Positions 58,801 to 64,000 of a stretch of 64,000 bases of DNA are shown here, in pieces. The first letter of the stretch is position 1. Every line of letters begins with the position of its first letter. The stretch spans positions 47,314,164-47,378,163 of the forward strand of contig CM054177.1 of NCBI GenBank assembly GCA_028829895.1, given 5' to 3'. A program made the translations under genes and the position numbers. This DNA is from Sinotaia quadrata. Taxonomy: Eukaryota > Mollusca > Gastropoda > Architaenioglossa > Viviparidae. Under the pieces are notes generated by a model. That model did not search any database, had not been told where the DNA came from, and saw only the letters and a program-made list of their open reading frames with translations.

Positions 58801-60868
58801 CGGCGACATAAAGGAATTGACATAACTGGTGAGAAAATGATAAGACAAAGAGGGAATTTGGCCCACCGTCAATTCTTGATACAAACCTTTCATTATACTG
58901 TACATGTATTTTCGAACATTGCAAACACAAAGATTGCTCACAAAATCACAAAAAAACCTGCAAAGTGTACACTATGGTTCATTTTTACAAAAAGCTATCC
59001 AGTGTCAAAATTAAATTCGCGAGTCATTTCGCTCTGACACAGCTCTAAAAAGTATTATATACACGATTACTTCAAAAGTGGGCTAATTAACATAAAAGAG
59101 GTGTGAGCCAGTTGAAGGGCATCAGTGTGCCTATTTTGCTCTTGGCAGGATCACGCCTGATGAGGGAAACAATGCCCTTATTAAGTTTAAGCTTCAGGTT
59201 GTTAACAAGCCATGGCCATTTATCTTTAGTGAGATGGCGAAGTGACATCAATAACTAACATTTTCAAAAGACAGCAATTAGTCACAGGGATCAAGATAAC
59301 CGATGTTAAGTGATGATTTTGGCTCTATTTTGTGCTCAAGGTATTTGGGTTTGGTGACATAACTGATGAGAAAATGCTAAGAAAAGAGGGAATTTGGCAG
59401 TTCCACTTCAAAAACGTTGACATAATAGGGTTAATGAGTTAACCAAGGTCGAGATAAGTGGATTGAACTGTATGTTTAATATCTGATCAGTGGTTCACAG
59501 ACAAAATATCTTGCACTTCAATATGCACAAAGGAGTGAATGTGTGGGTGCAGGAACTCTTGACAATTTTCTGGAATTGCAGGGGGTGGCACAATGCTAGG
59601 CATCCTGTTGTGAAACCATGTTTTGGCTGTAAGCAGATCACACAGTAAACTGAGTCTCTGTTCTGGCACATCAAATATTTTCTTAGAGAACACAATGCCT
59701 TGATCAGCAGCCGATAATTGGAAAAGAAGAATGGCCCTAATGCCCTTCAAAGGCTGGAACCAGTTTCCAAAGAATGATTGCCAGTCATAGATGTTAACAC
59801 GAACCTGGCGATCCTTACAGCACTGCACCCTAGTAACAAATTGATGACATTCTTCCATAATTTTCTGAACTTTCTGAACTAAAATTATTTTGAAGTCATC
59901 CAATGAAATATACAGAAATTTAAACTTTGAGGGGGTTTCCTCTTTCCAATAATATATAGTTATAGCTGGGTCCATCTTAAGCAAAGAGGATGAAGTGCTT
60001 TGGAAAGTTGAGTATTTTGATAATTTTCCTAAGTTGGAAACATGGCTGTGATATTCAAAATGCTTTAATTTTAATATTTAGCTGAGTACAGCTGAAATAT
60101 TACAAGTTCTTATAGAATAGATGTTTAACTTTCCAAATCAAGTGAAATCTCAAAATTAACTAAGCCAACCCTTCTTACATATTTTGGCCTCAGGTGGAAA
60201 ATGAGATGCAGTGACTTTCTACTCAATTTGTCGTGAACCGCCACATACATTCAAAATATATAAAATTAGGTATTACATGATCTAATTATTTATTTACATA
60301 AATATCTCAACAAAATTACTTTCAATAAATCCTAAAATAATAACATGGATAACTTTGTGTACACAAACAAAATCATGGGTAATTTAAAAAAATATCTCTA
60401 TAACTTATGAATATTCACTTCAGTAAAGTTTTGCAAAAACGTACTTTGTATAAATGTTAAATGCAATCTGCACAGATAATACAATTAAAAACCTATTTGT
60501 TTAAGTCAGAAATGTATTAATATGCTGGAAAAAACTTAATCACTAAAATTTCTATTAAAATTTATACTATATACAAGATTTTTTGCTTAAAAAAAAACTA
60601 ACTTAAAAGTTCTCCATTGCACCTGTTCAGAGAAAAAAGTGATAACACATAAGGGCTGTTCAAATTAATTCTGACTCTAAAAGTAAACACAAATGGAAAA
60701 AAATAAATAAAAGTAATAGTAATTTAGGAAAACATTTAAGAAAAATAATTATAACTTATTAATGTCGATAAAAATAATCATGCTAATACTAGTTCTTACC
60801 TCTTTAAGCCGACTCATATCTCTAATGTAGAATGCAATGTAGAAGAGTGACAAAAAGGAATTCACAAA
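43044..60868 (-). CDS. ANO8: Anoctamin-8 (TMEM16H) orthologue, 3' seven coding exons
   Basis: Membrane protein of the TMEM16 family. Vertebrate ANO8 is reported to tether endoplasmic reticulum to plasma membrane at calcium-signalling junctions. Coding exons: 60800-60868, 56353-56445, 52992-53180, 50094-50291, 47131-47262, 44489-44599, 43044-43838. All borders are phase 0, giving 528 residues. Diagnostic stretches: FVNSFLSLFYIAFYIRDMSR, LLITRQ, LLTQAEVESAMLK, FGYVTLFSSAFPLAALCALI, NNFIEIRSDAFKL, QRPFGTRV, and IPEIPYDVEREMAKVAFQRR. These match ANO8 far better than ANO1-7 or ANO10. The loop between LLITRQ and LTQAEVES is only about 80 residues, against about 300 of acidic low-complexity sequence in human ANO8. 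The 5' half of the gene lies beyond the right edge. Confidence 0.93.
43839..44488 (-). other. ANO8 last intron
   Basis: 650 bp, AT-rich, no feature seen. Confidence 0.75.
44489..44599 (-). CDS. ANO8: ANO8 exon (last transmembrane segment)
   Basis: 37 codons: HIIFAMKFALIYVIPEIPYD then VEREMAKVAFQRRKAWK. Acceptor CTACAG, donor GTAAGG. Confidence 0.95.
45040..45850. repeat. Degenerate 23-bp minisatellite, about 30-35 units
   Basis: Repeating theme AACTAACCAGCATGGGTCAT followed by CAT, with many substitutions and units dropped to 20-22 bp. An old, decaying array. Confidence 0.9.
46322..47018 (+). mobile_element. Pogo/Tigger-like MITE, complete, 697 bp
   Basis: Flanked by TA (46320-46321, 47019-47020). 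Ends CAGTGAAACTTCACTACAAC and, reversed, CAGTGGAACCCCGCTATAAC form inverted repeats with few mismatches. No transposase. The same family occurs at 17919 and 61151. Terminal sequence and TA duplication fit the pogo/Tc1-mariner superfamily. Confidence 0.88.
47131..47262 (-). CDS. ANO8: ANO8 exon
   Basis: 44 codons, DIFNFMSLMAVMVNLALLYM, then a loop RLVPTMSDSSILIFFLTLD. Two hydrophobic segments aligning with vertebrate ANO8. Phase 0 at both ends. Confidence 0.93.
47263..50093 (-). other. ANO8 intron, no features
   Basis: 2.8 kb, AT-rich. Small ORFs only; no repeat or exon recognised. Confidence 0.7.
50094..50291 (-). CDS. ANO8: ANO8 exon (anoctamin core)
   Basis: 66 codons: YDDIYTEFLEQCIQFGYVTL, SSAFPLAALCALINNFIEIR, SDAFKLCYTRQRPFGTRVSD and IGIWR. 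The NN..EIR.DA.K motif is an anoctamin hallmark. Acceptor CATTGCAG, donor GTAATC. Confidence 0.96.
50292..52991 (-). other. ANO8 intron with interspersed repeat
   Basis: 2.7 kb. Contains the second copy of the repeat at 51750-52045, followed by a slightly GC-richer stretch to about 52260. No gene seen. Confidence 0.7.
51750..52045. repeat. Interspersed repeat, copy 2
   Basis: Direct-orientation match to 37790-38075, with small indels. Shared blocks are TCGCTTGGCATGACTCCACA, CCCATATTAAAAATATTA and ATAATTAGATCTAGGTACA. Confidence 0.85.
52992..53180 (-). CDS. ANO8: ANO8 exon (cytoplasmic loop)
   Basis: 63 codons from VSYQMARKMS, through a basic stretch (KKMKKEVRSTFAKKRPY), to LLTQAEVESAMLK. 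Acceptor CTATTAG. The donor is ambiguous: AAG|GTCGGT fits the vertebrate alignment (K then Y-D-D), while a stronger GTAAAT six bases on would add Val-Gly, also in frame. Confidence 0.85.
53464..53566. repeat. 51-bp direct duplication
   Basis: GAAGTCAC.AGT.ATTTTAC followed by CTGTTTATACAATATG.TTAA occurs twice in succession. Confidence 0.9.
53893..55200 (+). mobile_element. Non-LTR retrotransposon fragment (APE endonuclease)
   Basis: Degenerate 5' half of a LINE. The clearest frame, 54168-54473, reads EMKRYNFQVLGICERRWNGS and RIMTARFNSKGRKVTFIQCY. Later pieces in shifted frames carry MGDLNAK (about 54539), FNDLVIGG, and SDHHLV (about 54826), which are hallmark motifs of apurinic-endonuclease domains of the RTE/CR1-like clade. 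At least two frameshifts and several stops; no reverse transcriptase remains. A GC-richer 5' leader (53893-54110) precedes it. Confidence 0.88.
56353..56445 (-). CDS. ANO8: ANO8 exon (LLITRQ)
   Basis: 31 codons: TLAILLITRQILGIVKEVLL then a lysine/tryptophan-rich end KWKWKLYK. Acceptor TCTTACAG, donor GTCAGT. Found by looking for the expected segment; the long ORF listed over this place is in another frame. Confidence 0.9.
58430..59400. repeat. Direct duplication of about 440 bp, second copy interrupted
   Basis: 58430-58862 matches 58886-59400. Shared blocks include ACATTGCAAACACAAAGATT, AAGTGGGCTAATTAACATAA and GAGGTGTGAGCCAGTTGAAG. The second copy has about 120 extra bp (59130-59250). The sequence ends at 59470 in GGATTGAACTG next to TA, a pogo/mariner-type terminus, so the block is probably part of a decayed DNA transposon. 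Confidence 0.8.
59487..59984 (-). CDS. Unrecognised 165-codon ORF nested in an ANO8 intron
   Basis: Uninterrupted frame, exceptional length for this AT-rich DNA. The likely ATG is at about 59975 (MDPAITIYYWKEE), since the more upstream start is TTG. Composition is protein-like: KIILVQKVQKIMEECHQF, NIYDWQSFFGNWFQPLKG, and QLSAADQGIVFSKKIFD. I recognise no domain. It sits 17 bp from the terminus of a decayed transposon, so it could be transposon-encoded, a retrocopy fragment, or an exon of another gene. It is in no position to be an ANO8 exon. Confidence 0.4.
   Translation of the reverse strand: MLKMDPAITIYYWKEETPSKFKFLYISLDDFKIILVQKVQKIMEECHQFVTRVQCCKDRQVRVNIYDWQSFFGNWFQPLKGIRAILLFQLSAADQGIVFSKKIFDVPEQRLSLLCDLLTAKTWFHNRMPSIVPPPAIPENCQEFLHPHIHSFVHIEVQDILSVNH
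60800..60868 (-). CDS. ANO8: ANO8 exon (transmembrane segment)
   Basis: 23 codons, FVNSFLSLFYIAFYIRDMSR then LKE. Acceptor AGTTTCAG, donor GTAAGA, phase 0 at both ends. Confidence 0.93.
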
Positions 60869-61150
60869 CTGAAACTAAAAGAAAAAAGGAAATGTGTGGG
60901 AAAAAACAATGAAGTCAAAAATTTGGCTAAAGAAGAAGAAAGAACAAATTACAGCTAAAATATCTAAAATAAATATAAAAACAAAATCCAGCATATCTAT
61001 CAAGGGCTTTTATTGCATTATGTCAACAATTTCTTAGTGATTATTTTGAGATCCAGTGCATTATCTAACACTTAATGTTAAATTTAATTAAGTGTTTTAA
61101 TTGTTGTCTAAGTGTATTCTTCTATTAATTGTATATTTGTTCATAAAGTA

Positions 61151-61882
61151 TAGTGGAACCCCGAGATCACGTGTCCTGCAATAACACAAATTTGGATATA
61201 ATGCAGTCATGGCATGACTCCCAAAATTTCGTATATCCATTTGCACATTACATTTTTTTTTTCAAAGTACATGAAAAAGAGTATAAAAAATATTTAACTT
61301 CATTTCATTTATGTATGAATTTAAATATACAAGTAATATGATCATGGCATGGAACCTGAAATTTGAAATTCATGTACTTGTATTTTTCTTGTACTGGGAA
61401 AAAATATTTTTTAAGTACATGTATATATTAGATGTTGAATTCAGACACAATGATCTGTGACAAAATTATTGAATATTTTTAATCTGTGTGCAATTTTTCA
61501 ATGGAATTACATACATTATGGATGAACTGCATGGTGTGGGATCAGTATACGGTGTTGATACACTATTTATGATATAACATCAATCGGGGTGTTATCGGTC
61601 AATGTGTATATCATACAAACAAATAAAAATTAGTAAAACTATTTAATGCAAAGTAATAACCTATAAATATATTATCTGTCCATTATTTTGAATATATCTT
61701 AATAATGCATTCCATTTAATATTCATCCAATAATAACCCGATTTTTTACATTAGACATGAATACACATATATGTTCTCGGAAAAAATTAAAATATTGTAA
61801 AACTCCGAATAAACACGACTCTGCTATTAACGCAATCCGATTTTATGGACCTCAATTATCACGTTATAGCAAGGTTTCACTG
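61151..61882 (-). mobile_element. Pogo/Tigger-like MITE, complete, 732 bp, reverse orientation
   Basis: TA-flanked (61149-61150, 61883-61884). Starts TAGTGGAACCCCGAGATCAC and ends in the reverse of CAGTGAAACCTTGCTATAAC. The interior is a reverse-complement match to 46322-47018. Confidence 0.88.
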
Positions 61883-63235
61883 TATTTGTGGTTCTGATTC
61901 TGACTGGAATCAGTGGCAGAATGACTATTTGGGGACACAGCTGGGTCTGAAGGGTGCCACATAGAAACAAATTTAATAATTTCTGTATGGTAAATGATAG
62001 AAAATGATTTTATTTTTTATCTAAAATTATTTCTAGTAATGGAATGTCCATCACTTGGACAAAAAGTTGTAGAAGCTTTTCTTTTATTTATTAGTCTGCT
62101 CAGAAGAAAATTATTTTTTTCTTTCTGACTTGTTAGTTCTTGCATGGAGAAGGGGCTTTTGAGGGTATTTCCCCATGAACAATGAATGGAATAACTTACA
62201 GTAATACTCTGCAGTATGCTGATTATGCAGCATGCAAAATTTGGAATCATGTCTTTGATCTTTGCATCCAGAACTTTGCAGTACACTACCTGATTTGGAC
62301 TTGTACATTTCTTATACTAATACCTTTTAACAAAATAATATTCACATTAGACCAGCTTTCTTTGAAATTGTAATACTGTTCTTATGTCAATTATACAAAT
62401 TTCAGTAAAATGATTTAGGTTTGTATCTCTTCAGATTAAAATATGAAATGGTTTTAATAAATGACAGTGAATATCAAAGATCATCTTTATATGATGTGAC
62501 ATATGCTAATATTGAACTAACCCTTAGAAGAGGTCTTCAGATTCTTTCCCTTTCTCTCAAATCTGTGTTTAATAGACTGAAAAATTTTAAAGCTTACTCC
62601 TACCTATGAATGCCATTTAATAATTTTTTTAAATTGGGTCTGTTCATTTGTCTCTCTGATTCACAAATTAAAGACGTGAGATAGGAGATAGGAAACTGAC
62701 ATACTGATATTCTGCATGTTCCCCCCCCCGAGAATGGATGCATGGATCAGGGATCACTCTTACCACAAGAGTATACTAAATACCTTTATTATTTATTATT
62801 CATTCAATATTTACCAATCGTTTTCCACACCCATACATATTGTGAAAATTGTAATAAGCATATATTCATGCTTTATTACTAGTATTCTGAAAAAGGAAAA
62901 CTGTGCTTGTCTTTCATAAATGTATCATTTACTTACAACACTATTCTTATGTGAAAAATGATTTACAGTTTGTGAATTTGTGAAAATACTATCTTTCTCT
63001 GGAATGCATCTCTTGCAATGTATTTTAATTTTTGAGAAAAGGTTCCATTGTGACTTTTAGTATATAAGTGTGAATTATTTTATTATTAGTACTTCATTGT
63101 TTTTTTATTGTCATTTTGTAATGTATATTAATCATATTTTCATTACATATGCACACTAACACTTGTAATGTACTTTGCACTTGCAATTGTTAAGTGGACA
63201 AAAAACAAAATAAATCCTATCTATCTATTCTTCTT

Positions 63236-63610
63236 CTTCTTCATATTATTATTATGTCTTTTATTATTTCTGTTGTGCTGCTTTTAGTAGAGGAATGAGC
63301 CTGTGATTTCCAGGTAGTTTATTCAGATACCCTTCCAACTCAGATGTATTTATTATTATTATTATTATTATGCCTTTTCCCACAACTTCTGTTGACTGTT
63401 GGTTGTGAAGCAAGGTCTTGGAATCTTATCAGGATTCTTGGAGAGCCAATGAGGACATAGAGGATGTGGACACTTTCAAGGAGCACTGCTTTTAGTAGTG
63501 GGGCAAGTCTGTGGTTTCCAGGGAGTTTATTCAGATAGCCTTCCAACTCAGATGTTACATGTACCAAGGCTCCTATCACAATCACTTCTGCTTTTACATT
63601 CCATAATCTC
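63236..63610 (-). mobile_element. LINE 3' tail with ATT microsatellite, nested duplicate
   Basis: Minus-strand frame 63340-63585 (VIVIGALVHVTSELEGYLNK then LPGNHRLAPLLKAVLLES) resembles the short conserved C-terminal block of some non-LTR retrotransposon polyproteins. It is followed by an AAT-type microsatellite typical of LINE 3' ends. A shorter second copy of the same tail, with its own ATT run, lies at 63236-63343. Confidence 0.6.
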
Positions 63611-64000
63611 TGGATTTCATATCCTCATGAAACATATCTTTAATTCATTTGGAAAGTAAAAGGAATTCTGGTATGTAAAATAAGTTTATTCTAAATACAT
63701 GTACCAGTACTTACCAGGCAAACATAAAGTAAGAGATTATGAGTTATTGTAGTCAGACAAGACAGGTCAGAATACAAGGGCCCATATTCCTAAGGGAGGA
63801 GATATAACAGCTTACCATGTAGTGTCACTAGTGTTGTTCCCTTGATATCCCCGTATCCCCTGAGTGAGGTATAGGCTGGGAAAAGAGCTGAGAGACCTAT
63901 GCGTATGCTAGTCTGGAAACTATTTAGGACAAATTTATTTTATGCACACACACACAAATTCCCTTCTGTTTCTTACAGCCATCGAGCATACATGTAGCCC

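Larger units (their letters stand above)
56446..60799 (-). other. ANO8 intron with duplicated block and unknown ORF
   Basis: 4.35 kb. Contains a GC-richer, weakly structured stretch at 56.6-57.8 kb, the duplicated block at 58.4-59.4 kb, and the ORF at 59487-59984. Confidence 0.7.
60869..64000. other. ANO8 upstream intron, contains MITE and LINE tail
   Basis: No exon for the segment expected just before FVNS (around LNDMENYR..HLIIKV) was found, so the intron extends past the window. Contains the MITE at 61151-61882 and the LINE tail at 63236-63610. Confidence 0.6.

Noticed and set aside
63715..63789. Possible minus-strand exon (75 bp, open, good acceptor and GTAAGT donor) reading EYGPLYSDLS
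   Set aside because: Translation matches no part of anoctamin-8 that should precede the exon at 60868. Chance is plausible at this length, though RNA data could revive it.

Overview
This is a eukaryotic, strongly AT-rich window. It carries three intron-rich animal genes separated by long non-coding DNA full of private minisatellites and decayed DNA transposons. Canonical GT-AG introns of 0.6 to 7 kb, vertebrate-like splice phases, protein sequences close to but distinct from vertebrate and insect orthologues, TA-flanked pogo-like MITEs, and RTE/CR1-like LINE debris suggest a lophotrochozoan, most likely a mollusc. The species cannot be fixed from the sequence alone.

Layout. (1) Positions 1 to 28247, minus strand: the MAPK kinase gene (MEK1/2, MAP2K1-type). 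Coding exon 1 (ATG at 28247) through coding exon 7 can be placed with matching phases. Two homologous versions of exon 8 follow, at 6748-6833 and 4820-4908. The final exons (the rest of the kinase C-lobe) lie beyond the left edge. (2) 28248 to 28834: a short divergent promoter region. (3) 28835 to 37280, plus strand: a complete six-coding-exon RPL17 (uL22) gene of 185 codons. A piggyBac remnant lies in intron 4. (4) 37313 to 43043: intergenic, with a somewhat GC-richer segment (39.4-40.8 kb) carrying cAMP-response-element-like sites and a possible orphan first exon. (5) 43044 to 60868, minus strand: the 3' seven coding exons of an anoctamin-8 (ANO8/TMEM16H) orthologue. Its 5' exons lie beyond the right edge. 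Its introns hold a degenerate 23-bp minisatellite array, a complete 697-bp MITE, a LINE endonuclease fragment, a duplicated repeat block and an unrecognised 165-codon ORF. (6) 60869 to 64000: a second full-length MITE copy and a LINE 3' tail.

The most notable observation is in MEK. Two tandem, diverged copies of the exon for the proline-rich-loop/PMAIFELL segment have identical splice phases (1 in, 0 out). Using both shifts the frame into a stop. Skipping both should also shift it, if the unseen next exon begins in phase 0 as in vertebrates. Only one exon can therefore be used per mRNA. The upstream copy also carries a tandemly duplicated 48-bp 3' splice-site unit, which offers an optional 16-residue insertion. 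This predicts up to three MEK isoforms differing at the regulatory insert.
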